61,147 nt of DNA from Candidatus Hodarchaeum mangrovi (GCA_016839515.1 JAEOUE010000207.1:1-61147), one strand, 5' to 3'; shown: positions 47,439 through 56,990, counted from the first letter of the stretch. Numbers and translations: made by a program. The notes: generated from the sequence alone by a model not told the origin.

Positions 47439-47840
47439 TTAACGGTAGCTTTTTGTATATTTTGCTCTTGCTCCAGGTCCACCAAATTGTTTAGGTTCAC
47501 GCCGCCTAGGATCACCAACTATCATATGTCTATCATAATCAAAATATTTGGCTCGAAGTTGATCAGAATTAGTCCATGCAAGTAGGGCTCTAGCTGTTGC
47601 AGTTCTAGCAGCATCAGCTTGTCCCATAAAACCACCGCCTTTCACTTTAACCTTGATATCGATACTTTTTCTTAATTTTTGGTCGATAAAGTGTAAAGGT
47701 TCCATTAATTTCATTTTTACAATATCAGGTTCAAGAATCTCTAAGGGCGTACCGTTTACTAATACACGACCAGAACCATTCCTTATAATTGCACGAGCAA
47801 TTGCAGTCCTTCTTTTCCCACTTCTTAATATACTTTTCAT
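47439..47840 (-). CDS. rpsI: Ribosomal protein uS9
   Basis: 133 residues from ATG 47840, which follows GAGGG with a good spacing; the longer frame from 47864 would overlap uL13 and add eight residues. Landmarks: SGKRRTAIARAIIRNGSGRVLVNG, VKGGGFMGQADAARTATARALLAW and the closing GGPGARAKYTKSYR, whose last arginine contacts the P-site tRNA. It follows uL13 as in other archaea. Confidence 0.95.
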   Translation of the reverse strand: MKSILRSGKRRTAIARAIIRNGSGRVLVNGTPLEILEPDIVKMKLMEPLHFIDQKLRKSIDIKVKVKGGGFMGQADAARTATARALLAWTNSDQLRAKYFDYDRHMIVGDPRRREPKQFGGPGARAKYTKSYR

Positions 47841-47850
47841 AATTCTTCCC

Positions 47851-48288
47851 TCAGATTTTTGCATTTAATTCCTCTAATGTTATATAAGCTGATTTTTTAC
47901 TCAGTTCCTTCGTATTTTGGAGGACTTCTACTTTTTTTTCTTTGAAAATCTCAGGAGAATTCTTAAAGACAATTAATCTCTTATAGGCCTCTTTACCCTG
48001 ACCTTTCTTATAGGGAAGCATACCACGTACTGTTCTTTTGAAAATCTGGTCTGTTTCCCTAGGATAAAAAGGACCTCTTAAAGGATTTGATTTTGTTTTA
48101 ATTTTATACCTTTGAAAATATTTCAAACCAATATTATCAGGATTACCAGATATCATTACCTTATTCGCATTAATTATTATAATTTCTTCACCCTTCAATA
48201 AACGTTTAGCCACATTACTAGCTAAACGCCCTAATATCGAATATTCAGCATTAATTATTGTTGCATTTTCAGAAATAAAATCGTCCAT
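47851..48288 (-). CDS. rplM: Ribosomal protein uL13
   Basis: 145 residues: TIINAEYSILGRLASNVAKRLLKGEEIIIINANKVMISGN, then NPLRGPFYPRETDQIFKRTVRGMLPYKKGQGKEAYKRLIV, the full family pattern. It sits between eL18 and uS9 in the conserved rpoD-eL18-uL13-uS9 string; the uS9 ATG is 11 bases downstream of its stop. Confidence 0.96.
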   Translation of the reverse strand: MDDFISENATIINAEYSILGRLASNVAKRLLKGEEIIIINANKVMISGNPDNIGLKYFQRYKIKTKSNPLRGPFYPRETDQIFKRTVRGMLPYKKGQGKEAYKRLIVFKNSPEIFKEKKVEVLQNTKELSKKSAYITLEELNAKI

Positions 48289-48307
48289 TTTATCACCACA
48301 TTTCCTT

Positions 48308-48682
48308 CTACTTTATTATTCGTATATTTGATCCTTTAGGGTATTTAGTTAGTAACTCTCGTATTGAAAACATTTGGCTTCCTGAATTATTAAGCTTAGC
48401 ACGTGCTTTCTCTGAAAAAGATTCAGCTGCTATCTCAATTTTATGATTGAATTCACCAGAACCCAGAACTTTCCCAGGAATTAAAAGAATATCACCAGAC
48501 GAAGAAATACGATTTAAATGGGATAAATTAACTGTAGGTTTTTTTCGATTAGGTTTAGATAATTCAGAAGCTAATCTAGACCATATCATAACATTTTGAC
48601 TTATAGATATAGCTTTTAGCTCTTCAATCAAGGATACCATGTTTGGATTAGTTCTTCCTTTTATTGTCACTCTATTTCCCAC
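48308..48682 (-). CDS. rpl18e: Ribosomal protein eL18
   Basis: 124 residues. RTNPNMVSLIEELKAISISQNVMIWSRLASELSKPNRKKPTVNLSHLNRIS and VLGSGEFNHKIEIAAESFSEKARAKL match archaeal L18e. The gene starts one base after rpo3 stops. Confidence 0.94.
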   Translation of the reverse strand: MGNRVTIKGRTNPNMVSLIEELKAISISQNVMIWSRLASELSKPNRKKPTVNLSHLNRISSSGDILLIPGKVLGSGEFNHKIEIAAESFSEKARAKLNNSGSQMFSIRELLTKYPKGSNIRIIK

Positions 48683-48683
48683 A

Positions 48684-49484
48684 TTAAAATTCGTCTACGT
48701 GTTTCTTAAATGTTTGAGTCTTTTCTTTTAATACTTTTAGAGATTCTAATAGAATTTCCTTTATTTTCAAAGAACCAGTGCTTTCAATTAAAAATACAAA
48801 ATCCTTTCCAGTTGTAGAGACATTAACAGCATCTAATTCACAGATATCAACACATTGATTGCACAAACTACAATTAATCACATTAATTGCTTTAATTTTA
48901 TCATCCTCGATTTTAATAATATCACGAGGGCAGACTTGAACACAATCCCCGCAATAAGTGCAATTATCTAAATTAAATTCAACCACAGGAAAATATTTAT
49001 AAGAAACTGTTGATACAGGTTGCCATTTGGCGTGATCCATTCCTCTACCTAATCGAGCAATAGCTTCTAGGAAGATTTTTTGATTCTTAGCAAGTTTAAG
49101 GAGAGGTATTGTAGAATATACTGGAGTAACTTTAGGATCTTGAGAAAGTAGATCACTAGAAAAAACAACTTCAACCTCTTGAGTTCCAGTTTTTTCCAAA
49201 GTTAAAGAGACTTCACATGATGTACAACCTTGACCATTACAGGAACAGACATCTGATCTTACATAGCTGTTAAGATCAGTTTTTAAGGGTATTAATCCTA
49301 GTCGATGAGCGATTATCTCGTCGTAAAGCGGTGTAGTATTCTCAATAATGATTACTTCATCAATAGCCATCGTAGGTACTTCGCTCATTATCATTCTTCG
49401 TAATGAATTAGCGAAAGTTGGAGTTACATCGGAGAGAATGAACTTAATATAGTTCTCCCGTTGTTCAATTATCTCAAGTTCCAA
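48684..49484 (-). CDS. rpoD: RNA polymerase subunit Rpo3 (D) with two [4Fe-4S] cluster motifs
   Basis: 266 residues. The RPB3/alpha-like dimer domain is seen in VTPTFANSLRRMIMSEVPTMAIDEV and HRLGLIPLKTD. A ferredoxin-like insert has cysteines 175, 178, 181, 185 (CTYCGDCVQVCP) and 205, 208, 211, 215 (CSLCNQCVDIC), both sets complete, so two [4Fe-4S] clusters are possible; many archaea keep one or none. A further group, C80/C82/C87/C90, may bind zinc. It starts the rpoD-eL18-uL13-uS9 operon. Rpo3 pairs with Rpo11 to begin polymerase assembly. Confidence 0.95.
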   Translation of the reverse strand: MELEIIEQRENYIKFILSDVTPTFANSLRRMIMSEVPTMAIDEVIIIENTTPLYDEIIAHRLGLIPLKTDLNSYVRSDVCSCNGQGCTSCEVSLTLEKTGTQEVEVVFSSDLLSQDPKVTPVYSTIPLLKLAKNQKIFLEAIARLGRGMDHAKWQPVSTVSYKYFPVVEFNLDNCTYCGDCVQVCPRDIIKIEDDKIKAINVINCSLCNQCVDICELDAVNVSTTGKDFVFLIESTGSLKIKEILLESLKVLKEKTQTFKKHVDEF

Positions 49485-49908
49485 GTATACACTTCCGCTT
49501 TAACAAGGATTTATTTTTTCTTTAATATTATGTAAATTTCAATCGAAATAAAGGTCTTCAGAGCTTTATTTTTTTGTTGATAAATTACATAGAGTTTTTT
49601 TTACCGATTTGGCAACATCTGCCTTAGCTTTAAATGTTTTTTTCTGAAAATGGTTTCTATTCCTAAGAAAAGTCGAATATTCAACCTAGAATATTTTGAT
49701 CTTAGAATTAAAAGAGAAAAATACTCCTGAACTTATATTTACAATTTAAAAAGGATTATTTCAAATCTATATTACCATTTATTCTCATCATTTAAATTAT
49801 TTTTAGGATATTAACCTTAAATTATTAAGATATATTTCTCTAATCAATAATTAGGGATTTAATAAGAAAATTTTATCAGATAATTTAAAAAATAGGATTG
49901 TTCTGAAA
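49485..49908. other. Divergent intergenic region
   Basis: No gene or RNA is recognisable in this very AT-rich stretch, which separates the rpo3 operon from a small membrane protein gene. Confidence 0.3.
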
Positions 49909-50187
49909 ATGATTTTAAAAATCCTAGGTCAATGGGATGAATATATCCATGGCTGGCAATTATTGATTGAATCTGGTGATCAACTATTTTGGACTTCTCT
50001 CGTTCTAGTCGCTTGGATAGTTAGAGCAATTTCATTAACGATGATACTTTTACAATTAGGTGACAAACTTATTAGAAATAAGAAGGATTTCGAATTTAAC
50101 TTGTTAATTACAGGAGTAATATTTCTCTTAGTAACTGTACCATTTTTTTTAGCAGGATTACCTTTAGTTTATCCGTTTTTACCATAA
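49909..50187 (+). CDS. Small two-TM membrane protein
   Basis: 92 residues with hydrophobic segments at about 30-51 and 65-88. HGWQLLIESGDQLFWTSLVLVAWIVRAISLTMILLQLGD precedes the loop KLIRNKKDFEF. The aromatic amino terminus and good codon use suggest a real gene, but no family is recognised. It ends one base before the ksgA stop on the other strand (convergent). Confidence 0.6.
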   Translation: MILKILGQWDEYIHGWQLLIESGDQLFWTSLVLVAWIVRAISLTMILLQLGDKLIRNKKDFEFNLLITGVIFLLVTVPFFLAGLPLVYPFLP

Positions 50188-50188
50188 T

Positions 50189-51058
50189 TTAGTTTTCAGG
50201 AAAGTTTTTCCTGATATCATTATAAATCAACAATATTTCTTCTCGATCAAGATTGATAGGCTGAGACTCCATATTTTCTAGCTCGTCTAACCTCGAATAG
50301 TAATTTTTCCATTTAAACGAATATTTTTCCTTAAAATATGGTTTAAGATTGTTTTTTACCTTTTTATGCTTTCGACAAAATAGATGATTGAGAAAGTTAA
50401 TATAATCAGCAGTTTTTACAACATCAGGTGGACTTAGACAGTCTCCTCTTATTATGCTTGAATACACCTTTGGAGATGGATAAAAAGAATGGGGAGAGAT
50501 ATCTTCAATTATAGTTCTGAATTTGAAGAAATATGAGGGGTAGACTGAAATTTTACTATAATTAGAAGTTGCAGGGGCTGCACAAAGGTGTTTTGCGAAT
50601 TCTCTCTGCAAAGTAACTACTATTAATTCAGGGGACTGTTTAAGCACGCTAATTCTATGAAAAAAGGGAGATGATATATTATATGGTAAATTTGAAACAA
50701 TTTTATGATGAAAAGGGAGCTCAGTCTTTAAAAAATCCTCGGAGATGATATCCAGTTTCTTATCGAATTCTATAAACTCTTTCCGAACGAGTGAAGCTAA
50801 TAACGGATCAATTTCATAAGAATATACTTTCTTACAATTTTTCAGTAAAAAATATGTCAAAATTCCAATCCCTGTTCCTATTTCTATTATAATATCATCT
50901 GATTTTAATTCAGAATTTAATATAAGAAGATCAATTAGTCCTTTATCGATCATAAAATGCTGACCAATAGATCTACGTATTCTAAGGGCATATTTATCTG
51001 AAATCTCTCTAACAAACTGTCTTAAATCCCCAGATTCTAATAAATTTAATACCTTCAA
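50189..51058 (-). CDS. ksgA: 16S rRNA dimethyladenosine transferase KsgA/Dim1
   Basis: 289 residues. SIGQHFMIDKGLIDLLI, then IIIEIGTGIGILTYFLLKN (SAM loop), VYSYEIDP, DFLKTELP and VSNLPYNISSPFFHRI, where NLPY is the catalytic motif of adenine N6-dimethylases. It adds two methyls to each of two adjacent adenines near the 3' end of 16S rRNA late in assembly. Its start overlaps DUF655 by four bases (ATGA), the usual archaeal pairing. Confidence 0.95.
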   Translation of the reverse strand: MKVLNLLESGDLRQFVREISDKYALRIRRSIGQHFMIDKGLIDLLILNSELKSDDIIIEIGTGIGILTYFLLKNCKKVYSYEIDPLLASLVRKEFIEFDKKLDIISEDFLKTELPFHHKIVSNLPYNISSPFFHRISVLKQSPELIVVTLQREFAKHLCAAPATSNYSKISVYPSYFFKFRTIIEDISPHSFYPSPKVYSSIIRGDCLSPPDVVKTADYINFLNHLFCRKHKKVKNNLKPYFKEKYSFKWKNYYSRLDELENMESQPINLDREEILLIYNDIRKNFPEN

Positions 51059-51672
51059 ACTTCATCAAGAGTTTTTCTTTTTTTAACAAATAGAAAATAT
51101 TTTGGAGATCCATCTAATTCAGAGAGAATTCGATTGGCAAATAAGGAAATAGGATCAGATATTCCCGTACGAATCGAGAAATCTTCAAATGATTCAAAAG
51201 GTGCTTTTTTACGGGTGTCTAATATTGCCCACAATCTTTTATTCCCAATCCCTGGAAGCAACTGTAACTGATGCATTTGAGTTGTGAGGGGATGAGCTTG
51301 ATTCAAGAATTGAATAAATCGTTTCTCAGAGTTCTTAATGATTTCTGTAATAACTTGAGTTAGAATTGAACTAGCTGAATTAGAGATTTGATTTAGAGAT
51401 GTTTGATTTACCTTAATTATTCGTTTATTTTTAGGTGAAATCATTATTGCATCATTTACTTTTAGGCCTGTTCCTGCAGTCATTGTTACATCGAAAAATT
51501 CGAACCATTGTGACGTTATAACTACAGCTAAGGGATTAAAATCCTCAGAACGCCTCCGACTCAATGATTTTCCTTGAGGATAAAAGTCAATAACGATAGC
51601 AGTACCTAAATCTTCAAATCTAGGTTTTAAGTCTCTATTTTCCCGTTTAGGTTTAATATCTCGTTGTTTCAT
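51055..51672 (-). CDS. DUF655 nucleic-acid-binding protein
   Basis: 205 residues: TAIVIDFYPQGKSLSRRRSEDFNPLAVVITSQWFEFFDV matches the start of DUF655, with an S1/OB-like middle, and LQLLPGIGNKRLWAILDTRKKAPFESFEDF is a helix-hairpin-helix. In archaea this protein is almost always next to ksgA, as here, and is thought to act on rRNA or in tRNA/rRNA processing; its exact role is not known. The rpl21e and rpoF genes that often precede it are missing. Confidence 0.9.
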   Translation of the reverse strand: MKQRDIKPKRENRDLKPRFEDLGTAIVIDFYPQGKSLSRRRSEDFNPLAVVITSQWFEFFDVTMTAGTGLKVNDAIMISPKNKRIIKVNQTSLNQISNSASSILTQVITEIIKNSEKRFIQFLNQAHPLTTQMHQLQLLPGIGNKRLWAILDTRKKAPFESFEDFSIRTGISDPISLFANRILSELDGSPKYFLFVKKRKTLDEV

Positions 51673-51901
51673 CCATCAATTTCCTCAATGGGTTATAAAG
51701 AAGTCATTTGGTTTCACTTTTAAAATCTTATAAGCTTTTTTTCTTTGACTTTTTTACTTTAACGATATCATTCTTATTTTAAAAGAAATTAATGTTTTCT
51801 TTGACTTTTTTTAAGCTTTTTAAAATTCTCATTTTCACATCAGTCTCTCATTCTGTATTTAATTTACATATAAGGTTCCTATCTTTTTCCTTGGTGATTA
51901 T

Positions 51902-52915
51902 GTGAATTTTAACTGTCTAGAGTGTGGTGGAAATTTAGTACAAACAGAGTCAGACTTAGTTTGTATAAATTGTGGGTTGGTGGCAAATAGTATTTTTGAA
52001 AATCCTGCAATTCAACTTATAAAAGCAGAAAAAAGTTATGGTAGTCAGTATGCTTCAATAAGTGAAAGGCCTGCAAATATTAAATCACTTGGAACATATG
52101 TGGGAACATATCGTAAGTCTTTCCTAGCTGATATCAAAGGATCTCCATTAAAGATATCTGCAAAAAGACAGTTTCGTAGATTAAAATCATTAAACGATAT
52201 TTATCTTCATTTTAGCGGAAGACAAAGGGAATATCGGGGATACAATCTTCTTTCAACAATTTGTAGTGCTTTACAAATTACAGATGCAACTAAAGCAGAT
52301 GCGCTCTTTCTATTCCAAAGGATCCATCCACATCTTCAAAGAGAAATAAAATTATCAAGAATTGTTCTTGGATCTATTTATCTATCTTTAAGATCTAGAA
52401 AAGAGAACATTGAACTTTCACGATTGGTTTCCACTGCTCAAAGTCAAGGTTATGTTATTAGAGGAAAAGATATAATTAAAGCCGCTTCTCTAATTAGACA
52501 ACATGCTAGAATCCGAGTTTGTCATGTGAAATCAGAGGAATATCTAGATAATATTCTCTGTCGTCTCCAAAAAGATAACAAGATATTAACGAAACTGGAA
52601 AAAAAAGTAGTTGTAAGTAAGAATCAATATTTTCATTACCTCAAACTTACCTCAAAAAAGCTTCTATCTCGATTTCCTTCGTTTGACCGAGGAGGTAGAA
52701 ATCCGTTTATATTAGCTGCTGCTGTGATTATTGCTTCTGATATCTTACTAGCTCAAAAGAATGTATTCCCAAATTGTTATAAAAAAAGATCAAAACGAGG
52801 AATATTAACTCAAAAATATATTGCAAAGATACTTGATATCGCAGAATTTACTCTTAGAGAACATTTTTTACTTCTAATTAAACCACTAATTGAACAGGAG
52901 CTGTCAATAGGTTAA
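51902..52915 (+). CDS. tfb: Divergent transcription initiation factor TFB
   Basis: 337 residues. A zinc ribbon with Cys5, Cys8, Cys21 and Cys24 (CLECGG...CINCGLV) precedes two cyclin folds: QREYRGYNLLSTICSALQI...IVLGSIYLSLRSRKENIELSRLVSTAQSQG and NPFILAAAVIIASDILLAQKNV...LTQKYIAKILDIAEFTLREHFL. TFB recruits polymerase to TBP-bound promoters. The B-reader/finger region, usually HDxGLxT, reads KSLGTYVGTY here, so this is probably a secondary TFB. GTG 51902 follows GGTGAT by three bases. Confidence 0.88.
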   Translation: MNFNCLECGGNLVQTESDLVCINCGLVANSIFENPAIQLIKAEKSYGSQYASISERPANIKSLGTYVGTYRKSFLADIKGSPLKISAKRQFRRLKSLNDIYLHFSGRQREYRGYNLLSTICSALQITDATKADALFLFQRIHPHLQREIKLSRIVLGSIYLSLRSRKENIELSRLVSTAQSQGYVIRGKDIIKAASLIRQHARIRVCHVKSEEYLDNILCRLQKDNKILTKLEKKVVVSKNQYFHYLKLTSKKLLSRFPSFDRGGRNPFILAAAVIIASDILLAQKNVFPNCYKKRSKRGILTQKYIAKILDIAEFTLREHFLLLIKPLIEQELSIG

Positions 52916-53445
52916 TAACTATTTGAATTTGAAAAGAGGATCTACTTAATCCCATTGAAGTAAAAATATAATAGATTAATTTTTCAGGAGTAAAACTTGT
53001 TTTAATTAATACTTTCCATACAAAAAAATTACAATAGCAAAGAAAGAAAAAAAATTCAATGCTTATTGAGGGAGTTCAAATGGGGTTAAATTAACCATAA
53101 TTTTAAGTAAATCTGTATTATTAAATCTGGTAATTTTAGTTTGAAATTTGCGTACACGCTATTTTCAGGGGATTACTTACTATATGAAGAAGGCAAAAGA
53201 ATTGACATTTCAGAAAAAATGATCTATTTCCCCTTTTAAAGCAAAAATCTTAATTTCTGATGATTTCCAGACAAAACACGTTGTTTCGGTTATTTATAAT
53301 CCATTTTTCATATAGAGCATGGAAACAAAAGTAAGATAAAGAGAGGATCGGGTCGCTCATATGTTGGATTAAATTTTAAATATCACTCGGTAATGAAATA
53401 TTTAATCCTAAAGTGTTAATACGAGTAATATTTTGGTGAATAATA
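52916..53445. other. Intergenic region upstream of the EF-1A gene
   Basis: No gene is seen. TTATTTATAAT at about 53290-53300 is the best TATA box, which would give a leader of about 120 nt to EF-1A; a closer TATTTAATC near 53398 is an alternative. Confidence 0.35.
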
Positions 53446-54975
53446 ATGGCAGATCTCGAAAGAATGAATCTAGTGGTCACAGGACATGTTGATCATGGTA
53501 AGTCAACTGGCCTTGGCCATATGTTGTTCTTACTCGGTCAGATTCACGATCCTAAAAAGAAACGACAACCTTGGCGAATTGCCAATAGATATTTTAACGA
53601 AAGTAAAGCCCAAGGAATGGGAAGTTGGTCCTACGCATGGATTCTTGATCCCCTTATGGATGAAAGAGAAAGGGGTCTCACAATTAACATTTCCTTCCAA
53701 GAATTTAAGACCAATAAATATATTTATAATCTCATTGATGCACCAGGGCACAGTGACTTTATTAAAAACATGATTACTGGAGCCTCACAGGCAGATGCTG
53801 CAATTCTTGTTGTTTCAGCAAGAAAAGGAGAATTTGAAGATGGAACGAAGGTTGCTGGAACAGCTTCAGGAAAATATGCTAATGTTATTGGAATGACTAC
53901 CGAACATATGCTATTACTAACCTCTCTTGGAGTTACCAATATCGTTGTGGCAATCAACAAGATGGACGTTGTGGATTGGGATCAGAAGAGATATGAACAA
54001 ATTAAAACTCAAATCCATGCTGTTTTTACACAATTAATGACCGCCCTCCAAATTGAAGGCAAAGAAAGTCGTTTAGAAGCAATAAAATATGTTCCAACAA
54101 GTGGTTTAATAGGAGTCAATCTTCTATCTAAAGAAACAACACTTAAAAACCTAGAAGGACATATCGCAGCAGCTAAATCTGGTGGTGGAGACGCAGAATT
54201 TATTGAATCTCTTGAAAAGGAAGCTGAGGATATTAAAGCTGGATTTGATGGATTATCTTGGTATAAAGGCCCATCTTTGATGGATGCGTTAGATTTACTT
54301 GAGTCTCCAGCTGTTAGGAAGGAAACACTGTCAAAACAACCATTACGTATTCCTATTCAACAAACATTGAACATAGGTGGAGTAGGTACAGTTTTAACAG
54401 GTCGTGTATCAAGTGGTATTTTAAAACCAAATACAGAAATGGTCATTGCACCAACTAAGCAAAGTATAGAGCCCCTGCAAATCTCTGTTAAAACACTCCA
54501 AGAATTTCATAAAGAAATCCCACAAGCATTACCTGGAGACAACATTGGCTTTAATATTAAAACTAAAAATATTGCTGCAAAAGATATTATCCGCGGTGCA
54601 GTTGTAAGCGAACCAAATAATCCCGCAAAAGCACTTCGACCTAATGTAGACGCATTTCTCTCTTTAGTGCTAGTAGTAAGAGGTTTAGGTAAGAAAGGAA
54701 AGAAGAAGGATGAGGTTTGGGGTATTCATGAGAATTACTCACCAGTAGTTCATTGTGGAACAGCTCAAGTCGCATGTAGAGTAACACAGGTTCAAGAAAA
54801 AGATATGTTAAAACAGGGTGATAGAGGCATGATTTGGATGACTCCTCTTAATCCTATGGTTGTTGAACCTTTATCTCAGTCTCCAGCCTTAGGCCGTTTT
54901 GCATTGAGGGATTCAGGAAAAACCGTTGCAGTCGGGGTAGTTCAGAAAATAGAATTCGGGAAATATGCATCTTAG
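53446..54975 (+). CDS. Translation elongation factor EF-1A-type GTPase, 509 aa
   Basis: G1 is GHVDHGKS (13-20), G3 DAPGH (about 98-102), G4 NKMD (about 171-174); ERGLTINISFQEF replaces the usual RGVTID switch segment. EF-Tu domains 2 and 3 follow (GVGTVLTGRVSSGILKP and HCGTAQVACRVTQV...LGRFALRDSGKTVAVGVV). At 509 residues it is longer than typical aEF-1A (about 430), with an insert after G4 (ESRLEA...AAKSGGGDAEF). It should carry aminoacyl-tRNA to the ribosome. Position beside uS7-uS10 is the normal one, but they are on the other strand. Confidence 0.88.
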   Translation: MADLERMNLVVTGHVDHGKSTGLGHMLFLLGQIHDPKKKRQPWRIANRYFNESKAQGMGSWSYAWILDPLMDERERGLTINISFQEFKTNKYIYNLIDAPGHSDFIKNMITGASQADAAILVVSARKGEFEDGTKVAGTASGKYANVIGMTTEHMLLLTSLGVTNIVVAINKMDVVDWDQKRYEQIKTQIHAVFTQLMTALQIEGKESRLEAIKYVPTSGLIGVNLLSKETTLKNLEGHIAAAKSGGGDAEFIESLEKEAEDIKAGFDGLSWYKGPSLMDALDLLESPAVRKETLSKQPLRIPIQQTLNIGGVGTVLTGRVSSGILKPNTEMVIAPTKQSIEPLQISVKTLQEFHKEIPQALPGDNIGFNIKTKNIAAKDIIRGAVVSEPNNPAKALRPNVDAFLSLVLVVRGLGKKGKKKDEVWGIHENYSPVVHCGTAQVACRVTQVQEKDMLKQGDRGMIWMTPLNPMVVEPLSQSPALGRFALRDSGKTVAVGVVQKIEFGKYAS

Positions 54976-55046
54976 ATTGCTTATTCCCACTTTTCTCTCT
55001 TTTTTCTTATTAATTTATAGTGCAATTTTTCTGGTGTCTTCTAGTA

Positions 55047-56378
55047 ATGATAGGTGATAAACCAACTATTTCTTTAATTTGGATAGGTCATGTAGATCAT
55101 GGTAAATCTACTACTTTAGGCCATTTATTGGCACAGATAGGGGTGATTGATCCCCGAACCATCGAAAAACTAAAGGAAGAAGCTATTCAGAATCAGATGG
55201 AATCATGGCAATGGGCTTATGTATTAGACTCACTACCTGAAGAAAAAAAGAGAGGAATTACATCAGATATAGCTTTTTATCCCTTTAAAACGCAAGAAAG
55301 AAATTTTATGCTTATTGATGCACCAGGACACAGAGATTTTGTTAGAAATATGATTAGGGGGGCTGCTCAGGCTGATGCATGTGTTCTTGTCTTAAGTGCT
55401 GTTCCAAATGATTTGAAATCTGGTTTAAAAAAAGGAAAAATAAATGATCCTGGAGGACAAACAAGAGAACATGCAATTTTAGCATCGGTATTAGGTATTG
55501 GGCAGATTATTATAGCAATTAATAAAATGGATCTTGTTAATTATCAGGAAGAAGCATTTAAATTAGCTGTTAAGAGTATTAAGGAATTATTTAGTGAAAT
55601 TCAATCCCCTTGGATGAAGAATTTCGATTCAATACCAATTGTTCCTATTAGTGGTTATTTTGGGGAAAATTTAATAGAAAGCTCAGATAAAATGCCATGG
55701 TACTCAGGACTTACATTGATTGGAGCTTTGAATAGCCTTGAGGGAATGATTCCTAAGCGTGAAGGAATTTCTAGGTTCATAACTTATGATGTTGACGAAC
55801 GTCATGGATTCGGGACTTTCTTAATAGGAAAAACTTTGGGAGCATCTTTTAAGATTGGTGATACTATAACTATTCTTCCTCAGGGAATTAACGATGAAAT
55901 CAAAGATATCTGGGTTCAAGACGAGAAAAGAGAAGAAATAAAACCAGGAGAACATGGATCTATTCTTTTAAAGAGTTTTGATAAGGATGCGCTTGAAGAA
56001 GGCCTTGTATTGGCAACTCAGATGAAAAGTTATCTAAATCCATCAAGTATAAGAGCCCGTTTACTTTTACTCGAAGGAACATTGATACCTGGTAGCTCAG
56101 TGGTTTGTCATTGTGGTGCATCGTATAGTACAGGTCAAATCTCTAAAATCAACCAAATTCTTAAAAGTAATCCAATACATAAAAACCTTCCAAGAGAATT
56201 TGAAGGAAGAATAACAATCGCATTTCCTAATGAGTTGGTACAAGTTGAAATAAAATTAGATACACCAATCGTTATCGAGAAATTCAATGAATTTCCAGAA
56301 CTCGGACGACTTATTTTACGCCATTCTGGACAAACAATCGCTGTTGGTATTGTCCACGATTTAATGTACGAAAAATAG
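55047..56378 (+). CDS. Second EF-1A-family GTPase (EF-1A/Hbs1/eRF3 group)
   Basis: About 443 residues from ATG 55047, which places the first strand (ISLIWIGHVDHGKSTTLGHLL) in its normal spot; a GTG 27 bases earlier is an alternative. G3 is DAPGH, G4 NKMD, and the switch is KKRGITSDIAFYPF. Domain 3 ends LGRLILRHSGQTIAVGIVHDL. It differs from its upstream neighbour throughout, so it is not a recent copy. Archaea often use one aEF-1A for elongation, termination and ribosome rescue; a second gene suggests division of labour. It lies 71 bp downstream, probably cotranscribed. Confidence 0.85.
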   Translation: MIGDKPTISLIWIGHVDHGKSTTLGHLLAQIGVIDPRTIEKLKEEAIQNQMESWQWAYVLDSLPEEKKRGITSDIAFYPFKTQERNFMLIDAPGHRDFVRNMIRGAAQADACVLVLSAVPNDLKSGLKKGKINDPGGQTREHAILASVLGIGQIIIAINKMDLVNYQEEAFKLAVKSIKELFSEIQSPWMKNFDSIPIVPISGYFGENLIESSDKMPWYSGLTLIGALNSLEGMIPKREGISRFITYDVDERHGFGTFLIGKTLGASFKIGDTITILPQGINDEIKDIWVQDEKREEIKPGEHGSILLKSFDKDALEEGLVLATQMKSYLNPSSIRARLLLLEGTLIPGSSVVCHCGASYSTGQISKINQILKSNPIHKNLPREFEGRITIAFPNELVQVEIKLDTPIVIEKFNEFPELGRLILRHSGQTIAVGIVHDLMYEK

Positions 56379-56414
56379 GAAATAAAATTCATAATAAAAC
56401 TTATTTAGGATGAT

Positions 56415-56990
56415 TTAGCGAGCACTTAATGCAACACGTTCAATATCTTGCTTTCGTTTAATAGCATTTGAATTTAGGTTATTTGTTGACGCCATAATAA
56501 GCTGATCTGCTAAAATCTCTTCAAATGGCCTAATATTATTAAATGATGTTTTTCGTACAGCATCTGCAATTAGCCTGAGAGCAACATCAACTCTTCTTTG
56601 TGGAGCACTATCAACTGCAGTATGATAAACAATTCCACCATATGATATTCTAGTAGTTTCTTCTCTTGGAGCACAATTCACAATTGCATCTACTAATACT
56701 TGAACAGGATTAGTACTAGTTTTTAATTCAATTAGATGAAAAGCAATTTTAACTGCATTGAGGGCAACGAGCTTCTTTCCAGTATTTCTACCTGGACTCA
56801 TTAATTTATTTGCTAGACGTTCTACAATATGGACATAAGACTTGTGAAACCTTTTATGCTCATGTCGGCCTGCACTATGAGGCACGAGTCTATCTGTTAA
56901 GTTTATATAACGAGCGAGACTAATATCTTTAACCTCTACTTCTCCACAGTTCCAAAGATCAAAAATTTTCATATTTTCAGAAGAACTCAT
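56415..56990 (-). CDS. rpsG: Ribosomal protein uS7
   Basis: 191 residues: PHSAGRHEHKRFHKSYVHIVERLANKLMSPGRNTGKKLVA, NPVQVLVDAIVNCAPREETTRISYGGIVYHTAVDSAPQRRVDVALRLI and FEEILADQLIMAS with the NSNAIKRKQDIERVALSAR ending match archaeal uS7. It lies 21 bp after uS10 in the same direction and is convergent with the EF-1A pair, an inverted version of the usual uS7-EF1A-uS10 order. Confidence 0.97.
   Translation of the reverse strand: MSSSENMKIFDLWNCGEVEVKDISLARYINLTDRLVPHSAGRHEHKRFHKSYVHIVERLANKLMSPGRNTGKKLVALNAVKIAFHLIELKTSTNPVQVLVDAIVNCAPREETTRISYGGIVYHTAVDSAPQRRVDVALRLIADAVRKTSFNNIRPFEEILADQLIMASTNNLNSNAIKRKQDIERVALSAR

Noticed and set aside
53486-53960. Three open frames inside the EF-1A gene
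   Set aside because: They read the EF-1A coding region in other phases and lack any domain.
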